From Selenia dentaria (lineage: Eukaryota; Arthropoda; Insecta; Lepidoptera; Geometridae): 64,000 bases of DNA. A program made the position numbers and the translations under genes. Below the pieces are notes generated by a model, which searched no databases, had not been told where the DNA came from, and worked only from the letters and a program-made list of their open reading frames with translations. Below, piece by piece: positions 57,417-64,000 of this stretch; the stretch's first letter is position 1, and each line of letters starts with the position of its first letter. The DNA is taken from the NCBI GenBank assembly GCA_917880725.1, contig OU862883.1:23545005-23609004 (forward strand). The letters run 5' to 3'.

Positions 57417-60400
57417 CACACATAGACACACCCTCAACCCACCCCTTTCACACACACAACCTACATAGTTTTGTTCAAAATGTCCAATTAAAATACTTCA
57501 CTATTTAGCTTTGATATTATGTAATTAATTATTATATTATGATACATATATATAAATATAAATTGTGTATGTATAAATTTATTAACTAGCTCTTACCTAT
57601 TACCTTAATTGTATTTTTACTAAGGTAGGAACATACCTATATGTATTTGTTATAAATTGCTAACTGTTGAATATTGTATAACTTCATACCCTGCTAAAAC
57701 TGGCAAACTTCCTAGTAAACCGCACTCAGAGTCTCAAGATACAGGCTCTCGCCTAGTTTGAGGCTCGACGCCAAATCTCTTTTTATTTAAAATTTTCTAC
57801 TTGGAAATAAATTATTATTATTATTATTATATTATTTGTTCTGTCACAGTTATTCATACATTTATAACAAACAAGTAAAATGTAGCCGTACACTGCCACA
57901 CTACATCTAATTACCTAAGTGGAACACTTGGACAATTTTAATTAATACAGACGGATCCGTATCAGGAAGCGTTAAGTTAACTTCCTTAGATGGTGAATTC
58001 TTGAACAGGAGTACTTCTTGTTGGAACGTTGCATAAAAGACATACTTATAGAACAAGTAAATAACGTGATTATATTTAAGTTTGAAAGTGTGTGTAGGAA
58101 TTGAGCGGACTTCATAAGCGTTAAGAACATGAAAGGCACAATTTATCGAAAAAAGTTTTAAAAACTTCGCTAATGGTGGCAAAACTTTCAGAAAAGTTGA
58201 TACCTCCTCAAGTGAGTGCAGTATCAGATGTAACTGAAATGGAAAACACCAAAGCAACTCTGCGCTGCATCGCCACTGGAAAGCCAACGCCTAAAATCAC
58301 TTGGAACTTTGGAGGAGTAACTGTAAGAAAATATTTAATGCTTACCTATTTTTATTGCAATAAAATATAAAAGAATCAGTTTTGAGATAGCCGCCAAATT
58401 TCTTATAAGTGTAAGGAAAGTACTAGCAACTAGTCTTCCAATTGCTTCCAAATATAAGGAATAGCTCGGTTCCAGAACTTTTCATTCTGCCAGACGCATA
58501 CTATGGCTACACTCCACCAAAAAAGGAATACACAAAAGGAGCGTATTATTATCTGTTATAACTAAGGTATCTCAACGCCAATAAGTCAGGCAATGAATCA
58601 GATTTGCTAATAGGGGTTTTTGTTGAAAGTTGTTTTTAATGCAAATAAATGAGAAAACAGGATTGACGTTCACCTGATGGTAAGCGTCACGTCAGCCGAT
58701 GACAGTAGCAGTGCGACCCACAGCTTCAAAATTCTGCGCAACACTACACTGCGCTCTTCGCACTGGGACATAGCTGTTTAGTCTCATCTGCCTAGACATT
58801 TCACTGACTACAGTTTCTTCAAATTTAACACAGTAGTGTTTACACTCTAATATATCAAATATCTGGCGCTAATATTAGGAGAAATGACCCACCACCTAGT
58901 AAAGTATGTAGTTCACTGATGATAACTACCAATTAGTAACTCGATGGAATGTTATAAATAAATGTATAAACATTTTACGCAGATCAATGGCGATGCAGAT
59001 CGGTATCGCCTACTGTCCGATGGTGCGCTAGAAGTAACGTCCCTATATCTCACAGACTCCGGCACGTACACCTGCATTGCGCAAAATACAGTTGGAACTG
59101 CACAGGCGACTGTCACGCTCACAGTCAAAGGTAAGTGATCGTTTGTTCTGTCACAGCTACTCATACATTTCTTATAGACAAGTACAATGTAGCCGTACAC
59201 TGCCACGCTACATCAAAATATTACCCAAATAGAACACTTGAACAATTTTAAATCATACAATGAATATTTACTTTATTATACTTACCGGAATTCTTACTAA
59301 TAGAAAAATGCATGCAATCACTATTTCAGAAACAGAAGTGTAAGCTTTAATAATCGTTTGCGCTGCACAATGTTAACCTGCAACACCATTATATTTCGTA
59401 ATTTAATAACTTTAAACGGATTAAATCCCGGAGTGTAGTATACTATATTATTTGTATCTTTACATTTGGAACACTTCAGTGAAAATAGTCTACACATTAT
59501 GTATCAAATTATCGCCTTTTGATCTGTTTAAAGTTGTTTAATTCCAATGTCTAGGAATCGCTAAACCTAAAAAGTCATCAACGTCAATATATTATTAACA
59601 AAAAAAAAAACTAAATAAATCATTTCGAGTAACCCGGCTGGCAAAAACTGGATGCGAGAAGCCCAAGATAGACCTAAGTGGCGTGCAATTGGAAAGGCCT
59701 ATGTCCAGCAGTGGACTGCTACAGGCTGATGATGATGATGATGATGAGTAACCCGGAGTCATCATAACAGCTATTAAAAATGGCATGTTTAAACATGTAC
59801 TCGTAGTTTATTAAAAAAACTAGCGAATTTACTGTTACAAACTTTTTATTTGCTGTTGGTGCAAATATTATCGTGTCTATAGCCCGACAATCTCGTACGC
59901 AACTGTCCCGCGGGGTGACAGACGGTGGCGGGGTCGAGGTAGCGCGTCATTATAGCACACGGTTACACACGAAGAGAAATGTGCCAGGATAAATCTTGCG
60001 ATAAGCTGTACTTACTTGTGACGTAATATAGGAATAAATAAAAAAATAGAACTATTTTTATTGTTTATAATTTTTTATTATACTTGAGGACAAATTATTA
60101 GGAAAACTAAAATTATGAGAGATTGCTTTATTATAAATCAATTTCCATATCACTTTCATGTTCACTCTCTGTTTGATCTTCTTTATTACTTTCGTCGTAA
60201 TCATCATCGTCGTTTTCATTCAGTTGAAATATGAAACTAAAAAGATAAAATGTACTATAGAAATAGCAAACAACTTCACATACAATGACCTAATTCCGAG
60301 AATTGCAGCTTGAGCACTCTGCCCAGTTAAAGCAATAATAATCGATTATGTTAATAAACAATAACGTACCTGTCCATTTCATCGTCACATACTCTATCTG

Positions 60401-62483
60401 AATTATAATATTCGTCCTAGTTTTTATGACGTGGTTATCACAATCGCGCCACTGTTCAACCCAGATTCCAGATATGTCCAGTTTCCTTTAATATTTCATC
60501 AATAATGTACTGTTTCTCCGTGTTTTGCTCATTCATTTTTTTCATTAGGTCACATTTAAGCATATTGAACTATCATACTTAACACCTCGCCGTTCTAACC
60601 ACTGGTGCATTTCGATTTTCAGGGTACTCATTGTAGGTTTTTTATCGATCTGACTGCTATGGTATGCGGCGTTGTCAATTACAATAACAGAATTCGGGGG
60701 AATGTTTGGTAACAGTTTTCGTCGCATGCACTATTTTAGATGTCTTAGCGAGTCGGACAGGCACGTAGCGTATGCGGTGCGCGTGTCGCGGCGTCACGTC
60801 GTAGTCCACGCGAGTGTGTCCAAAGTGCGAATATTCATTCGCACTTTGGACACACTCGCGCGGATACACACACTCTGGATGATCTCTGGCGTACATAGCC
60901 GCCTGGAAACACACCAGACTCGGGACAGTAAGTATCCCCATGGACCGGAAATACGGCAGTGCGGATGTGTCTTCTGACACTCGTACTATTGCTCTTACGG
61001 CTCTTTTCTGCATTTTAAAGACGCTCCCACTGGGCAGTGCGTCTCTAAAGCTCGATGCCGTACTGAAGTAACGAGTGCTCAGCAGCAAAGTAACATTGCC
61101 GAACCATGGGGTACGGTAAGAGCGCGGACACACGCCACAGCGCGAAACAGGCGCAGCCCATCTTACCTCACAGCTTATTTATGTGGTCATCCCAGACCAA
61201 CGCTCTATCAAGCTGGAAACCCAAGAAGGCGGTCGAATGCACTTGTTCCATTTCTACATCACCGATTACAATTTTCAGTGGTCTGTAGTTGCGTTAAATG
61301 ACTTATGGATTACACACTTATGGAAAGTGGACTATGTTTTACACGACTTATTCTCACTTAATAATTTACGATACATTTTTGTAATATGTTTAAATAAGTT
61401 TTATGATTTATGACTGATGATTTTCATTTAAAACAGAAGCCAACAAACTGTTTCCTGTTTTAAACCATGTGTTTTGAATATCTTAAATTCAAGCATTTAA
61501 CTAACGATTTATGACATAACTAGGTGTTTATTAATCAAAAGATAATTTAACAACTATTTTTGGAATTATTCTATTTACATTGATATGTTAATTCACACGA
61601 GTCTTAATTGATCAGAAAACAACAAACTGTCTTAATACCATTTTACAATTATTAAATTCCTACTAATAAAATAAGATCGTGTGAAAACTATCTTAAAATG
61701 ACTTTAAAATAGGGAAACACTAAGAACTAATTATTGAAATAGTTTTATTAGAATAGTTTGTCGGTCTCGCGTCGACACACACACACATATATATATATAT
61801 ATTGTGCGCATGGTACCGATCTCGACTTCTTATTTCACATTTCTTGGTATGAAGACGGTTCATGACATTCAATGATGATATCATCAAGATTTTTAGTTTT
61901 CAGAGTGTAACTCAAAAACTGCTTGACCAAACTTGATGAAATTTAAATGGGACTACATCAGAAGTATAATCTATCAAACAAAAAATATTTTAAGAATCGG
62001 TCCACAAATGGCGGAAAAATCGATTAACATACACATAAAAAATACATACACACGAACATATAACCGCCTCCTTTTTTGAAGTCGGTTAAAAAGACAAACC
62101 CGCTATGTTTCAAGCTGGATCACAAGCCTCAGTTGTGGCTGCGTTTCGATCCGGTTGTAGATTTAAGAAAAAAAAAAAGTTAAATGACAAATTGTAAGTG
62201 CCTCCGATTATTCTATAAAGGCCTATTCGTTATTTAATCTAAGTTTGAAAGGGTGTGTAGGAATCGAAGGAACTTTTTCAACCGTCAAAAACGTGAAGGA
62301 AACAATTTATCTAAAGAAGTTTAATAAAAATATGCGCTAATGGTTGTAAAACTTTCAGAAAAACCGATTCTTCCTCAAGTGAGTATAGTGTCTGAAGACG
62401 TAACCGCTACAACTGCCACGCTGCGCTGCATCGCCACTGGAAAGCCAACGCCTAAAGTCACTTGGAACTTTGGAGCAATACCT
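42947..62483 (+). CDS. Secreted Ig-array paralogue, gene B (partial, runs off right edge)
   Basis: Exons 42947-43229, 44141-44265, 46422-46569, 48399-48529, 49194-49341, 56149-56279, 56975-57122, 58192-58322, 58983-59130 and 62359-62483 join in frame with GT-AG introns and no stop. Order: signal peptide, helical Cys-Cys segment, Ig1, then Ig2 copies 1, 2, 3 and the first half of 4. The partner exon of copy 4, any Ig3 and the DM9 exons must lie beyond 64000 if they exist. Exon 1 and Ig1 differ from gene A at only a few residues, so the tandem duplication is fairly recent. Function as for gene A: secreted, probably recognition or adhesion; this is inference. The first 94 codons end in phase 1, as in A. 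Confidence 0.82.
44141..46569 (+). CDS. Gene B exons 2-3: Ig domain 1
   Basis: Exon 2 (44141-44265, identical protein to A) and exon 3 (46422-46569; FDRYRLLPDGG where A has FGRYRLMPDGG). The B form DRYRLL matches the other modules, so the Gly in gene A is the changed residue. Canonical Cys, Trp and DSGVYTC are present. Confidence 0.87.
44320..44460 (+). mobile_element. Helitron-like fragment in intron 2 of gene B
   Basis: Same place and orientation as 16307-16510 in gene A ('gctgcgctccgcagtttcac'), with internal deletion. Inherited from the common ancestor of A and B. Confidence 0.6.
44625..44657. repeat. Perfect 16-bp hairpin with one-base loop
   Basis: The arms aaaagctactgactca and tgagtcagtagctttt (44625-44640 and 44642-44657) are exact complements around a single C. 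Each arm carries a TGACTCA/TGAGTCA heptamer. It lies in an intron beside Helitron-like sequence. Confidence 0.85.
44935..45090 (-). mobile_element. Helitron-like fragment, antisense
   Basis: It runs from 'aagatttaatggtttgtttg' to 'ggatgaaaccgcggagcaca' and 'gctag', the complement of the Lep1-type start. It lies opposite to the 44320 copy in the same intron. Confidence 0.65.
45167..45721. mobile_element. Non-autonomous DNA transposon (555 bp)
   Basis: Inverted ends: left 'tcaataagtacagtagcgag' and right the complement with a one-base gap, about 24 bp. Internal repeats of 'gcgagttaa' lie near both ends. No transposase frame. It is in intron 2 of gene B and not seen at the same place in gene A. 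Confidence 0.65.
45736..45859. mobile_element. Small fold-back MITE (124 bp)
   Basis: Inverted repeats of about 40 bp: left begins 'tcccaataatctatttatcc', right is its complement with a few changes ('gatagatagattattggga'). It directly follows the 45167-45721 element. Confidence 0.75.
46740..46812 (-). mobile_element. tRNA-derived SINE, intact empty site
   Basis: On the minus strand: A-box-like GCTCAGTTGGTAGGCAG (complement of about 46785-46801) and B-box-like GGTTCGATCCC (complement of 46746-46756). The orthologous SINE in gene A is interrupted by a hAT element. Confidence 0.65.
47237..47350 (-). mobile_element. RTE fragment, antisense
   Basis: 'ggatatccactgctgaacat' followed by 'atgccttccccacag' and 'gggaccggttagaagcgatt' are the complement of an RTE 3' end. 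Same position relative to the Ig2 module as 18905-19010 in gene A. Confidence 0.6.
47395..48165 (+). repeat. About 240-bp intronic tandem array, 3 copies plus
   Basis: A shared marker, 'atgtcaagaactctatt', occurs at 47441, 47681 and 47934 (spacing 240 and 253 bp). Each unit contains a lepidopteran dispersed repeat ('cgtacctc', 'atgacttcgttgtccgtttg', 'atcaagtagaagc'). Single copies are at about 19040-19340 (gene A) and 54130-54440. Small frames of 79 residues repeat with the units and are not genes. Confidence 0.88.
48399..49341 (+). CDS. Gene B Ig2 module, copy 1
   Basis: Exons 48399-48529 (131 nt) and 49194-49341 (148 nt). Ig hallmarks TLRCIATGKP, KLTWNFGG and DSGTYTCIAQN are intact. The second exon reads LCVKDSG where other copies read LNLKDSG or LYLTDSG, adding an unpaired Cys just before the F strand. 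Donor GTAAGA after exon a and GTAAGT after exon b. Confidence 0.86.
50594..51070 (+). pseudogene. Jockey reverse transcriptase, N-terminal part
   Basis: 158 residues: AINQLKPKKSAGPDGVPPYV (about 93-112), LCLKQAKFPERWKITRVVPV and VDQYRPVAILSTAA. The next codon is a stop (TAG at 51068), after which the frame continues at 51074 with the motif A region (YFDLKKAFDLVD). Confidence 0.83.
51457..52251 (+). mobile_element. Nested retro-element with poly(A) and 10-bp TSD
   Basis: The host LINE sequence is interrupted: cccattgcag occurs at 51447-51456 and again at 52252-52261, and the insert ends in an A-rich run (52224-52251). The 795-bp insert is GC-rich. Its first 350 bp match 31378-31622 in the opposite orientation, with an expanded (GTATACACCGCGGCCCCGGT) tandem. 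The rest has an Arg/Pro/Ser-rich frame (51774-52151) and an overlapping frame (51913-52119); neither is recognised. Confidence 0.8.
52309..53081 (+). pseudogene. Jockey reverse transcriptase, C-terminal part
   Basis: Two overlapping frames, 52309-52686 and 52662-53081. Seen: ERDCARLQEDINRVVAWSKK, LQFNVSKY, VKEVRDLGVNLNPELTF, then ALVKSNLECNSVIWSPNETK and MVERIQNK. A frameshift at about 52670 separates them. The catalytic motif C just before is corrupted. Confidence 0.83.
54000..54690. repeat. Ig2 upstream intron block, unit 2
   Basis: An RTE antisense remnant (54000-54100), one copy of the 240-bp intronic repeat (54130-54440), then a Helitron-like piece (54485-54660; 'cactccgcggtttcacactg'). 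This is the upstream half of the duplicated module, matching 18905-19340 and 47237-48165. Confidence 0.7.
55060..55360 (-). mobile_element. Unclassified transposon debris
   Basis: On the minus strand a Ser/Asp/Glu-rich frame (GDSDSSDSELDS, TDTEDEIAQDLEYHL) resembles the acidic ends of some transposases. The 'aacaatgaaatttctattga' short repeat is at about 55317. No full gene. Confidence 0.35.
55780..56010 (+). mobile_element. Helitron-like 3' fragment
   Basis: It ends 'ttataatattagtgtagatg', a usual end of these repeats, and is related in inverted form to 44660-44800 ('gatccctaac', 'cacaccttg'). It lies just before unit 2 exon a. Confidence 0.55.
56149..57122 (+). CDS. Gene B Ig2 module, copy 2
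   Basis: Exons 56149-56279 and 56975-57122. Distinctive residues: MEDAKATLRC, KVTWNFGEVT, SLYLTDSGMYTC, AQATATLTVKG. All Ig hallmarks and splice signals (ACTTTCAG|AA, ACT|GTAAGC; GCAG|ATC, AAAG|GTAGGT) are present. Confidence 0.86.
57137..57835 (+). mobile_element. Retro-insertion with (TTA)n tail, after copy 2
   Basis: Intron sequence 'ggtggtcattt' is cut from its continuation 'tttgttctgtcacag', which is continuous in units 1 and 3. The 700-bp insert ends in AATAAATTATTATTATTATT, a LINE-like 3' tail, and contains a (CA)n block at 57361-57420. No RT frame is left. Confidence 0.65.
58192..59130 (+). CDS. Gene B Ig2 module, copy 3
   Basis: Exons 58192-58322 and 58983-59130. Protein almost the same as copies 1 and 2 (MENTKATLRC, KITWNFGGVT, SLYLTDSGTYTC). 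Its exon and intron sequence is the closest to what a consensus of the module would be. The intron carries the SINE-like block at about 58675-58815. Confidence 0.87.
59638..59745 (+). mobile_element. Very short RTE insertion with 11-bp TSD
   Basis: gagtaacccgg flanks it at 59627-59637 and 59746-59756. Inside are the last codons of an RTE protein (KNWMREAQDRPKWRAIGKAY) and a (GAT)n tail. It is a different RTE subfamily from 9055-12127 ('ggcctatgtccagcagtgga'). Confidence 0.9.
60045..60730 (-). mobile_element. Tc1/mariner-type (IS630) transposase relic
   Basis: The minus-strand frame 60545-60727 has LLPNIPPNSVIVIDNAAYHS, which contains the second catalytic Asp of the DDE core, followed by WLERRGVKYD. 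Downstream degenerate frames (KKMNEQNTEKQYIIDEILKE) reach an acidic C-terminus (YDESNKEDQTESEHESDMEI, about 60135-60215) before a stop. The N-terminal half is lost at about 60730, where LINE sequence begins. Confidence 0.7.
60733..61300 (-). mobile_element. LINE reverse transcriptase C-terminal fragment
   Basis: Minus-strand sequence in order: STAFLGFQLDRALVWDDHIN (about 61240-61180), then GSVFKMQKRAVRAIVRVSED, LPYFRSMGILTVPSLVCFQA, and ECVQSANEYSHFGHTRVDYD to about 60735. This is the region after the RT thumb of a Jockey-type element, with frameshifts. It abuts the transposase relic. Confidence 0.75.
60809..60860. repeat. Perfect 24-bp palindrome with 4-base loop
   Basis: Arms 60809-60832 and 60837-60860 are exact complements (cgcgagtgtgtccaaagtgc and four more bases) around ATTC. 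It lies inside LINE-derived coding sequence, where selection on the protein would not produce it. Confidence 0.88.
61301..61800. other. Intron sequence, nothing recognised
   Basis: AT-rich intron of gene B. A (CA)n(TA)n run lies at about 61775-61802. Confidence 0.4.
61803..62090 (+). mobile_element. Lepidopteran dispersed repeat
   Basis: It contains 'gcttgaccaaacttgatgaa', 'gaatcggtccacaaatggcg' and ends 'ctccttttttgaagtcggtt', a repeat end I recognise from lepidopteran genomes. Antisense relatives are at about 24470-24640 and 26440-26660 in gene A introns. Confidence 0.55.
62359..62483 (+). CDS. Gene B Ig2 module, copy 4 (first exon only)
   Basis: 125 nt, two codons shorter than the other a-exons, encoding KPILPQVSIVSEDV, ATLRCIATGKP and KVTWNFGAIP. 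It is the most diverged copy. The donor is CCT|GTAAGA. The partner exon is not in the remaining window: the shared intron is traceable to about 63260 and is then interrupted by unrelated sequence. Confidence 0.8.
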
Positions 62484-62583
62484 GTAAGAAACTATTTAAT
62501 ACTTGCTTATTTTTATTGCAATAAAATATAACGAATCAGTTTTTGAGATAGCCGCCAAGTTTCTAATAAGTGTAAGGAAAGTA

Positions 62584-62838
62584 CAATAAGAGTCAAAATA
62601 ATCATATATTTATTCATTTAAACAGAGGTTGATGGTTACATTAATCCATCAAGAGTCAAACGTCCAGAAACAATTTTTATCTGAAATTTCATTGTTATAA
62701 TGACATCGACACATGGTGTTAACCATACTTATAAAGTAACATGCAAGGTTCATCAAATATTAGTTAATTAATATTAATTAATTAAAAATTAGTAGTACCG
62801 TTGTAACGTTTGTGTCGTCCTAGCCACACAATAACTAC
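62584..62838. mobile_element. Insertion in the intron of Ig2 copy 4
   Basis: The shared intron text 'aggaaagtac' is split from 'aagcaactagtcctcc' by about 250 bp absent in the other units. The insert contains the 'gaaatttcattgttataatg' and 'acatcgac' dispersed repeat. Family unknown. Confidence 0.55.
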
Positions 62839-63264
62839 TACAAGCAACTAGTCCTCCAATTGCTCCCGAATATAAGGAATAACTCAGTTCCAGACCATTT
62901 CATTCTGCCAGTCGCATATTAAGGCTATGAAATACGATGTCGAGGGTTTGAACACGCCACAAAAAAGGAATCCACAAGAGGAGCGCATCTGATATAACTT
63001 GGGTATCTCAACGCCAATATGTCAGGCAATGAATCAGTTTTGCTATTAAGGGTTTTACTATAAAGTGGTTTTTATGCAAATAAGTGACTAAACAGGATTG
63101 TCGTTCACTAGCAATTTCGTTTCACTAGCAAAAGTTCATAGCTAGTAGCAATGCGAACCCTAGCTTCAAAATTCTGCACTGATGCGCTCTTCGCCCTGAG
63201 ACATAGCTGTTCAGTCTCATCAGCGTTTAGCCATTTCACTGACTCTAGTATCTTCTACCTTAAC

Positions 63265-63793
63265 TGTGTAGTACCAGGCCAGCGTCAAAGACCTGCAAAC
63301 TCCACCAGTGGAAGACGAGTGGGTTTTTTGGAATATGTAAGGTGCTGGTCAAGTTTTGACCGATACTAGCTATGTCCTCGTTACAAGGAGTTTCCAAACA
63401 ACAATCTATTGCCTCCAAGGTCTTCTCTTACAAGAGCTTCCTAACAATATGTCAAACAAACCCAAAACCAAACTTACCTACCAACAATTCAAGCAGCATC
63501 GTGCGTAGCATCTGTTAGTCGGTTCTGTGGGGGAAGGGAGAGAATAGGCGTTGGGTGGGATGGGAAAAACCAACCAAAACGCCTCATCCAGGTCCGGCCA
63601 CGTGTCTTCCAAGCTTCGATCGGCTGCAGTACACGAGTGTATTGCAACACAGGCAGATTCAAACTGCTAGCACTTAACACGCAACAGTGAACTACAGTGA
63701 TTGCCTAGTTTACTTCAATTAATTATTAACACATTTCCAAATCCAACAAGCTAGCTAGTCATGACACCATTATTAACACAGATCTGTGGCCCG
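63265..63793. other. Non-coding, nothing recognised
   Basis: After the shared intron block ends, no gene or known element is seen; small frames (63489-63680, 63151-63369) are not supported. Confidence 0.4.
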
Positions 63794-63949
63794 AGCACGA
63801 ACATTTGCTAAAGTGTAACGTTATCGTATCGTTGACGTATTCAGTACATACTATAATTTATCTACTACAACTGTGGCACAGATAAATCATAGTTTGTACT
63901 GTATACGTTAACGATACAATAACATTACACTTTAGCAAATGTTCGTGCT
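63794..63949. mobile_element. Fold-back MITE (156 bp)
   Basis: Left arm 63794-63863 and right arm 63880-63949 are near-perfect inverted repeats ('agcacgaacatttgctaaag' and its complement), with a short loop. No coding sequence. Confidence 0.85.
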
Positions 63950-64000
63950 TGGGGCACAGAGGGCATTTGTGCATAGAAAGCAGCATTATCATCATCATCT

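Overview
The window is nuclear DNA from an insect, almost certainly a moth or butterfly (Lepidoptera). Spliced genes with AG/GT introns rule out a bacterium. The repeat content is typically lepidopteran: Helitron-like fragments carrying the 'ctccgcggtttcacccgcg' core, RTE LINEs ending in (GATGAT)n tails, tRNA- and 5S-like SINE pieces, Jockey/CR1-type LINEs, and a LINE carrying a virus-like superfamily 1 helicase. I infer the order, not the species.

The only convincing host genes are two tandem plus-strand paralogues. Gene A (coding span 14740-26942, ten exons, 520 residues) is complete. It encodes a signal peptide, a charged helical segment ending in Cys-Cys, three I-set immunoglobulin domains, and two C-terminal DM9 repeats with no membrane anchor. 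Gene B (42947 to beyond the right edge) repeats the same start, signal/helix exon and Ig1. Its Ig2 module is then present as four tandem copies (48399-49341, 56149-57122, 58192-59130, and 62359-62483 as a first half only), and no DM9 exon is reached before the window ends. Every Ig module is two exons with a phase-0 intron in the middle and phase-1 introns at both ends, so modules can be duplicated or skipped without shifting the frame. A secreted Ig-DM9 protein with a growing Ig array looks like a recognition or adhesion molecule. DM9 proteins include mannose-binding lectins and hemolin is a lepidopteran Ig immune protein, but a role in immunity here is inference.

Layout. 1-14573: repeats, including a fold-back MITE (616-941), a pogo-like transposon (3716-5633), a minus-strand LINE (about 6005-7530) and a nearly full-length RTE with target-site duplication (9055-12127) followed by two truncated relatives. 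14574-27360: gene A, with a hAT element (18280-18788), a LINE fragment and SINEs in its introns, and a 146-bp tandem repeat that has triplicated its last coding segment. 27361-42804: about 15 kb packed with transposons, among them the helicase-bearing LINE (32163-33869, target-site duplication on both sides), two reverse transcriptase relics, and a terminal-inverted-repeat element just upstream of gene B. 42805-64000: gene B, whose introns hold a tandem 240-bp array, a Jockey-type LINE with another retro-element nested in it, a truncated RTE with an 11-bp target-site duplication, a DDE transposase relic and several MITEs.

Insertions absent from the paralogous position (hAT in A only, LINEs in single B units) and insertions shared by all modules (a SINE-like block inside every Ig2 intron) give a relative history: SINE-like insertion first, then A/B duplication and Ig2 amplification, then the later insertions.
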